DNA from: Rhodospirillales bacterium
Lineage (GTDB): Bacteria > Pseudomonadota > Alphaproteobacteria > Rhodospirillales > Rhodospirillaceae
NCBI GenBank assembly: GCA_028278135.1
Contig: JANQEW010000020.1
Span: 1-64,000, forward strand
Reading direction: 5' to 3'
Length of the DNA stretch: 64,000 bases
This document shows, piece by piece, positions 46,535 through 54,785 of the stretch; position 1 is the first letter of the stretch, and the number at the start of each line of letters is the position of its first letter. Position numbers and translations under genes: made by a program. Under the pieces are notes generated by a model that saw nothing but the letters and a program-made list of their open reading frames with translations, was not told the DNA's origin and did not search any database.

Positions 46535-48088
46535 ATGACGATCTCTGCGAAGCTAATGGAAGCCTTGAAGCAGCGCCGCGAGCAGGTCTTCGCTGGCGGT
46601 GGGGAAGACAAAGTCAGGGTGCGCCGCGAGAAGGGACTGCTGAGCGCGCGAGACAGAATTGATACCCTATTTGAGCCCCATACCTTTCAGGAGGTTGGTG
46701 CGCATATCCAACATGCTTGTCGTCATTTTGGTATGGCTGATAAATTACTGGCAGGCGATGGCGTTGTAGTGGGTACAGGTATTGTTGAGGGGCGGCCGGT
46801 AGCAGCGGTGAGCCAGGATTTTACAGTGACTGGCGGTACGCTGGGCAAGATGCACGCGCGAAAAATCGTTGATGTCATGAATTTCGCCATGAAAACCGGT
46901 TGCCCCTTGGTAGCGTTTAAGGATTCGGCCGGTGCCCGTATACAGGAGGGTGTTGATTCTCTCTCAGGGTACGGCGAGGTCTTCAATAAGAACGTCGAAG
47001 CGTCTGGAATTATTCCACAAATTGCCGTTATTCTAGGACCTTGTGCTGGTGGTGCGTCCTATTCACCAGCACTCATGGACTTCATCATCATGAGCAAGGC
47101 CAATGCTCATATGTTTATTACGGGGCCTGAGGTCATCAAGGCAGTCACTGGACGACAGTGTTCTATGAATGAAGTTGGTAGCGCTGCTATGCATGCAACT
47201 ATATCTGGTAACGTACACTTTGTTGCTGATGATGATCACCATGCAATATCTATCGCTAAAAATTTGCTTTCCTATCTTCCCTCTAGCAATGCTGAGGATC
47301 CCCCGCACAAGCCTACTGAAAGTATCGCACTGGTCTCTGACCCTGTAATGAACGACTTAATTCCCGATGCCTCGAATGAGCCGATGGACGTGCGCCAAAT
47401 CATCGCTCGTATCGTCGATCAGAACGACTTCCTTGAAAGCCACGCTGGTTTTGCCCAGAATCTCGTGACATGCTTCGCCCGCATCGAAGGGGTTATTGTT
47501 GGCATCATTGCTAACAACTCGACCTTTAAAGCGGGAGCGCTTGACATTGACGCCTCTGACAAAGGCGCCCGTTTCATAAGATTCTGCAATTGCTTTAACA
47601 TTCCCATCCTAACCCTAGTGGATGTCCCCGGATTTATGCCTGGTATTGAGCAGGAGCGTGGCGGTATCATCAGACATGGCGCCAAGATGCTGTTTGCCTA
47701 TGCGGGTTCAACTGTACCGATGATCACATTTATTTTGCGAAAGGCTTATGGCGGTGCATATCTAGCGATGTGCTCTCCGGAGCTGGGGGCTGACGTGGTA
47801 TTATCGTGGCCGTGTGGTGAGATTGCTGTCATGGGTGCCGAGGGGGCTGTGAATATCCTCTATCGCAAGGAGCTCTCAGAAGCTGGGGATCGGGCAGCTA
47901 AGACAGCTGAGTTAGTGGCTGAGTATAGACGCCAATTCGCCTCACCGTATGTCGCGGCAGGGCAGGGTTACATTACAGATGTTGTAGAACCAGGAGAAAC
48001 TCGCGGCGTGATAGCACTCACCCTCAGAAAGCTCCTCACAAAGAGAGCGATACAACCACCAAAGAAACACGGCAATATACCACTTTAA
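46535..48088 (+). CDS. mmdA: biotin-dependent decarboxylase carboxyltransferase subunit (methylmalonyl-CoA decarboxylase alpha-like)
   Basis: 517 aa from MTISAKLMEALKQRREQVFAGGG; a start four codons upstream is possible. Acyl-CoA carboxyltransferase fold with two crotonase-like domains: EKGLLSARDRIDTLFEP, VSQDFTVTGGTLGKMHARKIV, FKDSAGARIQEGVDSLSGYGEVF, ILGPCAGGASYSPALMDFIIM, then the C-terminal LVDVPGFMPGIEQERGGIIRHGAKMLFAYA and GGAYLAMCSPELGADVVLSWPCGEIAVMGAEGAVNILYRKE. The same fold serves propionyl-CoA carboxylase, but no biotin carboxylase gene is adjacent, and the OadG-like, biotin carrier and OadB-like genes that follow indicate a Na+-translocating decarboxylase. Its stop codon lies at the centre of a 20-bp palindrome. 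Confidence 0.9.
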   Translation: MTISAKLMEALKQRREQVFAGGGEDKVRVRREKGLLSARDRIDTLFEPHTFQEVGAHIQHACRHFGMADKLLAGDGVVVGTGIVEGRPVAAVSQDFTVTGGTLGKMHARKIVDVMNFAMKTGCPLVAFKDSAGARIQEGVDSLSGYGEVFNKNVEASGIIPQIAVILGPCAGGASYSPALMDFIIMSKANAHMFITGPEVIKAVTGRQCSMNEVGSAAMHATISGNVHFVADDDHHAISIAKNLLSYLPSSNAEDPPHKPTESIALVSDPVMNDLIPDASNEPMDVRQIIARIVDQNDFLESHAGFAQNLVTCFARIEGVIVGIIANNSTFKAGALDIDASDKGARFIRFCNCFNIPILTLVDVPGFMPGIEQERGGIIRHGAKMLFAYAGSTVPMITFILRKAYGGAYLAMCSPELGADVVLSWPCGEIAVMGAEGAVNILYRKELSEAGDRAAKTAELVAEYRRQFASPYVAAGQGYITDVVEPGETRGVIALTLRKLLTKRAIQPPKKHGNIPL

Positions 48089-48096
48089 AGTGGTAT
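48077..48096. promoter_or_regulatory. 20-bp perfect palindrome at the mmdA stop codon
   Basis: Half-sites ATACCACTTT and AAAGTGGTAT abut exactly; the mmdA TAA is at the centre. As RNA it gives an ~8-bp hairpin between mmdA and mmdD; as DNA it could bind a dimeric protein. Confidence 0.55.
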
Positions 48097-48181
48097 TTAT
48101 CCACATGGGAAAGGTTGCAGTACTCTGGTGTGCCAGGAGCTGTGACGAAGTACTCTGAGGGTGCAGGAGAAGGCTGCAAAG

Positions 48182-48529
48182 ATGTCGAGTATTACAGTAA
48201 TGTTTTTTGCCTATGGGTTGACATCTATAGTGTCGATGCTTGTGGCTGTGCTCATACAGTTGATGACGACGATGCTCTCTGGTATGCAGCAGGCAAAGGC
48301 GCCAGCCCAAGTGCCTGCTGCCGCGCGATCGGTAGCGGCAGCCGTTACAACATTCGGCGCGAAGGACATCGCCGTCATCGCCGCCGCCGTATATGCGACG
48401 ATGGGTCGCACAGTTCGCATCGCGCGGATAGAAGAAACGGGACGGGGAGTCCTGTGGGTCGCAAGAGGACGTCTTGTGCACCACAAACCACATGTCCTGA
48501 CCTCCCGACCCCCGTATAAGGCAACGTAA
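48182..48529 (+). CDS. mmdD: OadG/MmdD-like small membrane subunit of Na+ decarboxylase
   Basis: 115 aa from MSSITVMFFAYGLTSIVSMLVAVLIQLMTTML, with one N-terminal membrane helix (about 4-30), then an Ala/Pro-rich linker (QQAKAPAQVPAAARS) and a soluble C-terminus with DIAVIAAAVYATMG...RGVLWVARGRLVHHKPH. The helix-plus-linker layout and the VIAAAVYA...W..GR..HH pattern are those of OadG/MmdD subunits, which hold the complex together. It lies between the carboxyltransferase and biotin carrier genes, the standard place. Sequence conservation in this family is low, so the call rests partly on context. Confidence 0.82.
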   Translation: MSSITVMFFAYGLTSIVSMLVAVLIQLMTTMLSGMQQAKAPAQVPAAARSVAAAVTTFGAKDIAVIAAAVYATMGRTVRIARIEETGRGVLWVARGRLVHHKPHVLTSRPPYKAT

Positions 48530-48571
48530 GCCCGGAGTTCACATAAGATCGAGAGTATAAGGGGTCAACCT

Positions 48572-48964
48572 ATGTGGAAGAAGTTTAGGATCACCGTTGA
48601 TGGCAAGCCTTATACAGTAACAGTCGAAGAAATTGTAGAGGGGAGCGCTGCCTCTGCCTTGTCCAGCGCCGGGACCGTGACCGCGGCGGCCGCGATGAAT
48701 CCGCCAAGTGTACAGGAAAAGGCGCCGACTTCTCAGCCTGTGACAGCTGGTGCCGGTGATGTGACGAGTCCTGTTGGCGGTGTAGTGAAAGAAGTGAAAG
48801 TTTCTATCGGACAGCAGGTCCAGGAGGGAGATCTTCTCGTCGTGCTTGAGGCTATGAAGATGAAGACTAATATCTTCTCGAATCTCACGGGAAAGGTCGA
48901 TGTCGTTTACGTCAAGCCGGGTGATGCAGTGGACACCGGCCAAGCTCTAGTCAGTATCAGCTGA
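48572..48964 (+). CDS. mmdC: biotin carrier subunit of Na+ decarboxylase
   Basis: 130 aa. N-terminal segment KKFRITVDGKPYTVTVEEI, an Ala/Pro/Thr-rich flexible linker (about 23-62), and a biotinyl domain VTSPVGGVVKEVKVSIGQQVQEGDLLVVLEAMKMKTNIFSNLTGKVDVVYVKPGDAVDTGQALVSI. K96 in EAMKMKT is the biotinylation site. It shuttles carboxyl groups from MmdA to the membrane subunit MmdB. It starts 42 nt after mmdD, 15 nt before mmdB. Biotin protein ligase is not in the window. Confidence 0.95.
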   Translation: MWKKFRITVDGKPYTVTVEEIVEGSAASALSSAGTVTAAAAMNPPSVQEKAPTSQPVTAGAGDVTSPVGGVVKEVKVSIGQQVQEGDLLVVLEAMKMKTNIFSNLTGKVDVVYVKPGDAVDTGQALVSIS

Positions 48965-48979
48965 TGTCCGGAGAGGCGC

Positions 48980-50242
48980 ATGGAATCGATCAATTTTCTT
49001 GATCTCTTCCAGGGAGTAGCAACGCTTGCGGCGTCTGAGCCGTCAATTATGTTCAGTAGAATCTTCCTGATTTTCCTGGGCATGCTGCTGATCTACCTGG
49101 GTAGGAAGGAGATTCTCGAGCCGTTGCTCATGATTCCCATGGGTTTAGGCATGGCAGCGGTTAACGCAGGGGTGCTCTTCTTTGAAGGCGGTAAAATGGG
49201 CACCCTATTTATCGACCCCTTGGCCGGCGGCAAAAAGCTGCCGGAAGGAGCAGTGTCAGATACTGTACACAGAATAGCCACAGAAAATACCATTGATGTG
49301 CTCAATGCGCTGCAGATTGATTTCCTACAGCCGGTTTATACGTTAACATTCAGCAATGGTCTCATCGCGGTTCTTGTCTTTATGGGAATCGGCGTGCTTC
49401 TGGACGTAGGCTTTGTCATGGCCCGTCCTTTTCAGAGTATGTTCGTTGCCATCTGTGGAGAATTAGGCACAGCCGTCACTTTTCCAGTGGCTGTGTGGCT
49501 GGGCCTGACTCAACGTGAGGCCGCTGCCGTCGCTATGATTGGCGGCGCAGACGGCCCTATGGTGCTGTTCGCCTCATTGGTGCTGGCCAAGCACCTCTTT
49601 GTACCGATCACAGTAGTCGGGTATCTCTATTTAGGGCTGACCTATGGCGGGTATCCCTTCCTCATCAAGGCACTAGTCCCGCACAGGTTACGCGCCTGTC
49701 CAATGCCATTGGAAAAGACACGTACCATTTCAGCAGGTGAAAAGTTATTATTTGCAGTCGTTACTTGCATAACCTTGTGCCTGTTGTTCCCTGTGGCAGC
49801 ACCATTGTTCCTAGCCTTATTCGTTGGCGTGGCTGTGCGAGAAAGTGGCCTCACCCATTTTGCCGACCTGTTCAGTAGCACATTCCTTTATGGAGCCACA
49901 TTTTTCCTCGGTCTCGTGCTTGGTGTGTTGTGTGAAGCCAATACGCTCCTGGATCCTATGGTCCTGAAGTTATTGCTGCTTGGCATCTTTGCTTTAACTA
50001 TTTCGGCCATCGGTGGGCTGATTGGTGGGTACATTTTATATTTTACTACTAAAGGTAAATATAATCCTGTGATAGGCATAGCCGCTGTGAGTTGTGTCCC
50101 GACCACATCGAAGGTAGCACAAAAAGTTGTTTCCGCCGCTCGGGCCGATGTGCTCGTCATGCCCCATGCGCTAGGGGTGAACATTTCTGGTGTCATTACC
50201 TCAGCGATTTTTGCGGCTTCCTTCGTAACTCTGTTGCGCTGA
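48980..50242 (+). CDS. mmdB: Na+-translocating decarboxylase beta subunit (OadB/MmdB family)
   Basis: 420 aa, highly hydrophobic, about 10 helices. It decarboxylates carboxybiotin and couples this to Na+ export. Family residues seen are the GRKEILEPLLMIPMGLGM start, AVAMIGGADGPMVLFASLVLA with the essential Asp of GGADGP (about D191), and NPVIGIAAVSCVPTTSKVAQKV...MPHALGVNISGVITSAI near the end. Family members serve oxaloacetate, methylmalonyl-CoA, glutaconyl-CoA or malonate decarboxylases; here the carboxyltransferase type argues for methylmalonyl-CoA or a related acyl-CoA. Complete and in operon with mmdA-D-C. Confidence 0.95.
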   Translation: MESINFLDLFQGVATLAASEPSIMFSRIFLIFLGMLLIYLGRKEILEPLLMIPMGLGMAAVNAGVLFFEGGKMGTLFIDPLAGGKKLPEGAVSDTVHRIATENTIDVLNALQIDFLQPVYTLTFSNGLIAVLVFMGIGVLLDVGFVMARPFQSMFVAICGELGTAVTFPVAVWLGLTQREAAAVAMIGGADGPMVLFASLVLAKHLFVPITVVGYLYLGLTYGGYPFLIKALVPHRLRACPMPLEKTRTISAGEKLLFAVVTCITLCLLFPVAAPLFLALFVGVAVRESGLTHFADLFSSTFLYGATFFLGLVLGVLCEANTLLDPMVLKLLLLGIFALTISAIGGLIGGYILYFTTKGKYNPVIGIAAVSCVPTTSKVAQKVVSAARADVLVMPHALGVNISGVITSAIFAASFVTLLR

Positions 50243-50290
50243 GTGAGCAGCAATCACTGGGTATGGCTGGGTGGGTATGGGTAGAGAACA

Positions 50291-50488
50291 GTGGTCCAAA
50301 AGAGAAAGCTCCTATACTGGGTCACGGGTTGCGTCGTTGTTCTCATTGGCATCGGCGTGGTCCGTCTGCCTCACGGTCCATTCTTTGAATCATATCGGCT
50401 GCCTCTACTGATAATAGGTACAGTGGTTGCCTTTGTCGGCCTATGGATTATCACAAAGGGCACCGGTGTGTCTTGTAATAGAGAGTAG
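50291..50488 (+). CDS. small two-helix membrane protein
   Basis: 65 aa from a GTG start, 48 nt after mmdB and 6 nt before guaA. Two hydrophobic helices (LLYWVTGCVVVLIGIGVVRL and LPLLIIGTVVAFVGLWIITKG) flank a short polar loop with HGPFFESYR. I do not recognise it. Location directly behind the decarboxylase operon suggests an accessory membrane peptide, but it may simply be co-transcribed with guaA. Its hydrophobic periodicity argues for real coding. Confidence 0.55.
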   Translation: MVQKRKLLYWVTGCVVVLIGIGVVRLPHGPFFESYRLPLLIIGTVVAFVGLWIITKGTGVSCNRE

Positions 50489-50494
50489 AAATCC

Positions 50495-52063
50495 TTGCAA
50501 GCCTCAGGTACTGATTGCATCCTCATCATAGACTTCGGATCACAGCTCACTCAGCTCATCGCCCGTCGCATCCGTGAAGGCGGTGTCTACTGTGAAGTTC
50601 ATCCCTTTCACAAGATCACAGTCGCGTTTTTACAGACCTTTGAGGCAAAAGGTGCCGTGCTCTCAGGGGGGCCCGGCTCAGTGATGGGAACTATGAGTCC
50701 GCGTGTCTCTGAGAGACTCTTCACGCTGGGCATACCAATACTCGGCATCTGTTATGGATATCAAGTTCTCGTGACACAACTAGGGGGAGCTGTCGCACAT
50801 TCCACCCATCGCGAGTTCGGCCGCACTGTTGTCAAGGTTGTTGATTCTTGTGCGCTTTTCTCAGACATTTGGATTCCCGGAAGCCGTGAGCAGGTGTGGA
50901 TGAGCCATGGGGATCGTGTTGTGGCACCCCTGCCGCAGGGATTCCGCACCGTGGCGGTTACAGACGGTGCGCCATTTGCTGCGATCGCTGATGACGATCG
51001 CCGATTTTATGGCGTCCAGTTTCACCCTGAGGTCGTCCATACTCCACACGGGGCGGCGCTCTTGCATAACTTTGTACGCCGGCTCTGTCGCTGCCGAGGA
51101 GACTGGAGCATGGCGGCCTTCCGGACTCAGGCCGTAGAGCAGGTGCGAGCACAGGTAGCAGGTCAGCGCGTTCTCTGTGCCGTCTCGGGAGGGATTGACT
51201 CTGCAGTGACCGCTGTCCTGGTACAGGAGGCCATAGGGGACGGGCTCTTATGTGTCTTCGTTGATCATGGTATGATGCGTTTAGGTGAATCAGAGCAGGT
51301 CATCTCTCTCTTCCGTGAGAGATTCAACATAAGGCTGATTCACCGCAATGCGGCGGATCTCTTCATGAGGAAACTGAAGGGGATCTACGATCCTGAAAGG
51401 AAACGCCAGATGATAGGCGCAACCTTCATCGACGTTTTCGAAGAGGAAGCTCAACGAGAGGCCAAGACTGATTTTCTCGCACAGGGCACCTTGTACCCAG
51501 ACGTCATAGAATCCGTTAGCTTCCATGGCGGACCGTCTGTCACTATCAAAAGTCATCATAACGTCGGCGGCCTGCCCGAGCGTATGAAACTCCAATTAGT
51601 TGAACCTTTACGCACTCTCTTCAAGGACGAAGTGCGGCAACTGGGGCGCATTTTAGGGCTGCCAGACAACATGGTCAGACGCCACCCCTTTCCCGGACCT
51701 GGGCTCGCTATCCGTCTTATTGGTCAGTCTGTCACCCGTGACAAACTGGATCTCTTGCGCCGAGCGGATGCCATCTATCTCGAGGAAGTCTACGACGCTG
51801 GGCTGTACGAGGCAATCTGGCAGGCGTTTGCTGTGCTCCTGCCAGTTCGCACAGTTGGGGTCATGGGTGATGCGCGTTCCTATGATCATGCCCTAGCGCT
51901 TCGCGCGGTGACTTCGACAGATGGGATGACTGCTGATTTCTATCCCTTTGACCATGCCTTTCTGAGCCGTGTCGCTAACCGTATTATTAACGAAGTCAAG
52001 GGGATCAACAGGGTGACCTATGATATCACCTCCAAACCACCTGGAACGATTGAATGGGAATAA
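50495..52063 (+). CDS. guaA: GMP synthase (glutamine-hydrolysing)
   Basis: 522 aa from a TTG start (50495), beginning [38 protein letters not shown]. Glutaminase domain with nucleophile Cys in [16 protein letters not shown] and His/Glu in [17 protein letters not shown]-pyrophosphatase domain with PP-loop [23 protein letters not shown]-terminal dimerisation domain with [15 protein letters not shown] and [14 protein letters not shown]. It converts XMP to GMP. Start choice follows the family's usual distance to DFGSQ. Confidence 0.97.
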   Translation: MQASGTDCILIIDFGSQLTQLIARRIREGGVYCEVHPFHKITVAFLQTFEAKGAVLSGGPGSVMGTMSPRVSERLFTLGIPILGICYGYQVLVTQLGGAVAHSTHREFGRTVVKVVDSCALFSDIWIPGSREQVWMSHGDRVVAPLPQGFRTVAVTDGAPFAAIADDDRRFYGVQFHPEVVHTPHGAALLHNFVRRLCRCRGDWSMAAFRTQAVEQVRAQVAGQRVLCAVSGGIDSAVTAVLVQEAIGDGLLCVFVDHGMMRLGESEQVISLFRERFNIRLIHRNAADLFMRKLKGIYDPERKRQMIGATFIDVFEEEAQREAKTDFLAQGTLYPDVIESVSFHGGPSVTIKSHHNVGGLPERMKLQLVEPLRTLFKDEVRQLGRILGLPDNMVRRHPFPGPGLAIRLIGQSVTRDKLDLLRRADAIYLEEVYDAGLYEAIWQAFAVLLPVRTVGVMGDARSYDHALALRAVTSTDGMTADFYPFDHAFLSRVANRIINEVKGINRVTYDITSKPPGTIEWE

Positions 52064-52394
52064 TGTATTTTCTATTTTGGAATTTACTCACCACTTCGCT
52101 TTCCAAAAGCCTCTATTCTGCGGATCACAACTCTCGAGCATGATTGCTTACATTTTTAAAAAATTTCTTCTGCTCGCGTTTCCAGAACATTTGTGAATGA
52201 TTCTCATCACCGGGACCGGCAGCCGCGGCGGGGCTGTATGATCAGGCGGCACCCCGCTTGTCAAGCGTACGCGTGACGGCATTATTCCTGTCCAGAGTGT
52301 TCCGGCGTAAAGTGAGGACGCTACCCGTACCATCCTGTTGGGAGGGACCGTTACGGGAAGAGAAACGTTCGCAGGCAGGCTCCATGAGGCCCGT
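52064..52394. other. non-coding region between guaA and the CPA2 antiporter gene
   Basis: About 330 bp. It has an AT-rich stretch near 52150 and a hairpin GCGGGG/CCCCGC (52228-52257). A weak promoter-like pair TTGTCA (52258-52263) and ATTATT (52281-52286) with 17 bp between may serve the downstream gene. Confidence 0.4.
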
Positions 52395-54068
52395 ATGGTC
52401 GAGAGTCACAATTTCGTAGATATCCTCATTTTTCTTCTTGCTACAGTAGTCGCTGTGCCACTTTCTCAGCGTCTTAGACTTGGTCCTGTACTCGGCTATC
52501 TCATAGCGGGTGGTGTTGTAGGGCCTCATGGTTTCAGCTTGATCTCAGAAATAGAATCTATCCATGTGCTGGCTGAATTGGGGGTTGTTTTTCTGCTATT
52601 TACCATTGGCCTGGAAATGCCCCTAGACCGTTTAAAGCGAATCGGGCTGCCGGTGGTCGGGCTGGGTGTATCACAGATCGTAGTCACGGCACTCGCTGTC
52701 AGTTCAATTGTTATTCTTGCGGGCTATCCACTGGCTGCAGCGGTCATGATAGGGGGCGCCTTGGCCATGTCCTCGACCGCTATCGTCCTACAGGTATTAA
52801 ACGAGCGTAGTCAACTCAGAACACGCTATGGCCAAATGGCTCTTGCAGTTTTATTGTTACAAGATTTAGCTGTGGGGCCATTTCTAGTACTGTTAGAAGT
52901 TCTTGAGAATGATGGCGGGGTCCTGACAGCCGCCGTGTGGCCGATGCTCGGTATGGCCGTCCTGAAGGCAGCAGGGGCTATTGTCGTCATATACATCATC
53001 GGCAGACTTTTACTGCGACCGTTGCTGAGATTGGTCTGTGAAGCGCGTTCATCGGAAGTGTTCGCCGCCAGTACCTTGTTGGTTGCCCTAGGGACGAGCT
53101 GGGTTACTGAGCAGGTTGGTTTGTCGATGGTCTTTGGAGCCTTTCTGGCTGGTATGCTGATTGCTGAAACAGAATACCGCCACCAAGTTCAAGCAGACAT
53201 TGAACCCTTCAGGGGCATTCTGCTGAGTCTGTTCTTTACCACTGTCGGTATGCGATTCGACTTATCGCTGACGGTGGATAGCTTACTCCTAGTAGCGGGA
53301 TTAACAATTGCCCTGCTAGTCGGTAAGTCTGCCTTAATCATGGGCCTGAGTCGTCTGTTCCGCTTTAGTATATGGCGTTCTATGCGTCTTGGCGGTGTGC
53401 TCAGCCAAGCTGGTGAATTTGCTTTCGTTCTACTCGGTGCGGCAATTTTGGCGGGCGTGATTCCCGCTGAGCTGGGCCATTTGGTGATTCTTGTGGTAGC
53501 CGCTAGTATGGCGGCCACACCGCTCTACATTACACTCGGCTCCGGCTGGGTGACTTTCTTGGAAAGCCGTGAGACGGCGCGCTATGCTCGCCTGGGGAAC
53601 CGTACAGAACAAGGAGAGCACGAGTATCGCTCACATGTACTCATTATTGGGTTTGGCGAGGTCGGGCGTCTTGTCGCTCGCATGTTAAAGGCTTACGGGA
53701 CATCCTATCTGATTCTAGAAATGAGCCCACGTCGCATCAGTGAAGGTCTCGCTCTCGGTGAGCCTGTCTTTTATGGTGATGCATCGCTCGTCTCTGTACT
53801 CAAGGCAGCAGGGGTTGAGCAGAGTCGTGCTGTGGTCGTTGCAACAGGGGACTCTTCTGCGACACTGAGAATCGTAGACTCCGTGCGATCTTCTCGTGCC
53901 GCGCTACCTATTTTTGCCAGAGTGCGTGACGAATCCTCGGCAACAGCTCTCCGTAAGTCTGGCATCACGGACGTTGTGCCTGAAACAATGGAGGTCGGTC
54001 TACGTCTCGCAAGCGCTGTGCTACACGACGATCGCAAAGAAGAGGATACCCGCGACTGGGTGACATAA
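52395..54068 (+). CDS. CPA2 family K+/H+ (or Na+/H+) antiporter with TrkA-N domain
   Basis: 557 aa from MVESHNFVDILIFLLATVVAVPLSQRLRLGPVLGYLIAGGVVGPHG. The first ~390 residues form 12-13 helices of the Kef type (LAELGVVFLLFTIGLEMPLDRL, GGALAMSSTAIVLQVL, LLLQDLAVGPFLVLLEV, FGAFLAGMLIAETEYRHQVQADIEPFRGILLSLFFTTVGM, GGVLSQAGEFAFVLLGAAI). A Rossmann RCK domain follows at about 410: HVLIIGFGEVGRLVARMLKAYG, VFYGDASLVSVLKAAGVEQSRAVVVATGD. It resembles KefB/KefC; glutathione gating is not decidable. No ancillary KefF/G-like gene is adjacent. Confidence 0.92.
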   Translation: MVESHNFVDILIFLLATVVAVPLSQRLRLGPVLGYLIAGGVVGPHGFSLISEIESIHVLAELGVVFLLFTIGLEMPLDRLKRIGLPVVGLGVSQIVVTALAVSSIVILAGYPLAAAVMIGGALAMSSTAIVLQVLNERSQLRTRYGQMALAVLLLQDLAVGPFLVLLEVLENDGGVLTAAVWPMLGMAVLKAAGAIVVIYIIGRLLLRPLLRLVCEARSSEVFAASTLLVALGTSWVTEQVGLSMVFGAFLAGMLIAETEYRHQVQADIEPFRGILLSLFFTTVGMRFDLSLTVDSLLLVAGLTIALLVGKSALIMGLSRLFRFSIWRSMRLGGVLSQAGEFAFVLLGAAILAGVIPAELGHLVILVVAASMAATPLYITLGSGWVTFLESRETARYARLGNRTEQGEHEYRSHVLIIGFGEVGRLVARMLKAYGTSYLILEMSPRRISEGLALGEPVFYGDASLVSVLKAAGVEQSRAVVVATGDSSATLRIVDSVRSSRAALPIFARVRDESSATALRKSGITDVVPETMEVGLRLASAVLHDDRKEEDTRDWVT

Positions 54069-54108
54069 CGCTAACGCCCCGCTGCGCTGCCAGGCACACC
54101 GTGGGCTA

Positions 54109-54418
54109 TGGCCATGATTTGTTATGGCCTGTTGGAGACAGAGACCCTCCCTTCAGTAGAGAGTCTCGTCGTAGCTCCCCAGGGCAATCCATTAAAGACC
54201 ACGACCACGGAGCGTTCGTTTTCTCAAGCCCAGAGGTCAGGAACATCTTGCACGCTTGGACGACACACAGTACAGACTGACGGGTCCCGATGCGGGTCTG
54301 TGCAGAGTGCACATGCATGTGGATCAAAATGACCGCAGCACCCTGCTGCCAGCTAGGCTAGCAGCTCCATGAGTGCAGCCAATCGTGCTGACAGTGGTCC
54401 CTCCCGGCAAGGCATTCC
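54109..54418 (-). pseudogene. recR: decayed recombination gene recR
   Basis: Directly behind ybaB on the same strand, where recR normally stands (dnaX-ybaB-recR), the minus strand still encodes RecR-like pieces. One frame (54418 down to 54224) gives GPLSARLAALMELLA, an in-frame TAG at 54353-54355, then CGHFDPHACALCTDPHRDPS and VQDVPDLWA before a TGA. This matches the RecR zinc motif CG.FD..C.ICTDPRRDPS and the Toprim start VEDV.DLWALE. The sequel LEKTNA lies in a shifted frame, so a frameshift separates DLWA from LEKT. The remnant is about 310 bp against ~600 expected; the N-terminal helices are shortened and most of Toprim is gone. Confidence 0.75.
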
Positions 54419-54424
54419 ATGGTT

Positions 54425-54748
54425 TCAGAATGGCATTTTGAAGTTTGGTGGAAGATGTAACCCGCCGGTCACTTTAGCCATTTCCTCCTGCATGTACGCC
54501 TCCACCTTACCTTTAGCATCAGCACAAGCGGCCACAATCAAATCCTCCAGCACTTCTATTTCATCGGGATCGAGCAAATTTTTGTCAATCGTAACCTTAC
54601 GCATGTCACCTTTGCCGTCCAGCACTACCCGGACCATGCCACCTCCAGCAATGCCATTAATTTCTGTTTGAGCGAGGCGTTCCTGCAGCTCCGCCATCTT
54701 AGCCTGCATCTGCTGTGCTTGTTTCATAAGCTGGCCGAGATTTTTCAT
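54425..54748 (-). CDS. ybaB: YbaB/EbfC family nucleoid-associated protein
   Basis: 107 aa: MKNLGQLMKQAQQMQAKMAELQERLAQTEINGIAGGGMVRVVLDGKGDMRKVTIDKNLLDPDEIEVLEDLIVAACADAKGKVEAYMQEEMAKVTGGL. The N-terminal helix, the GGGMV.V...G and the LEDLIVAA..DA motifs are those of the family, a DNA-binding dimer. It follows dnaX by 37 nt in the same direction, the conserved dnaX-ybaB-recR order; recR after it is decayed. Confidence 0.96.
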   Translation of the reverse strand: MKNLGQLMKQAQQMQAKMAELQERLAQTEINGIAGGGMVRVVLDGKGDMRKVTIDKNLLDPDEIEVLEDLIVAACADAKGKVEAYMQEEMAKVTGGLHLPPNFKMPF

Positions 54749-54785
54749 AGCAGGTCGCCTTTTTCTTCTTCGAACATCGTGTGCA

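Noticed and set aside
46535..48088. Propionyl-CoA carboxylase beta subunit as the call for mmdA
   Set aside because: No biotin carboxylase gene is adjacent, while OadG-, carrier- and OadB-like subunits follow in the same operon.
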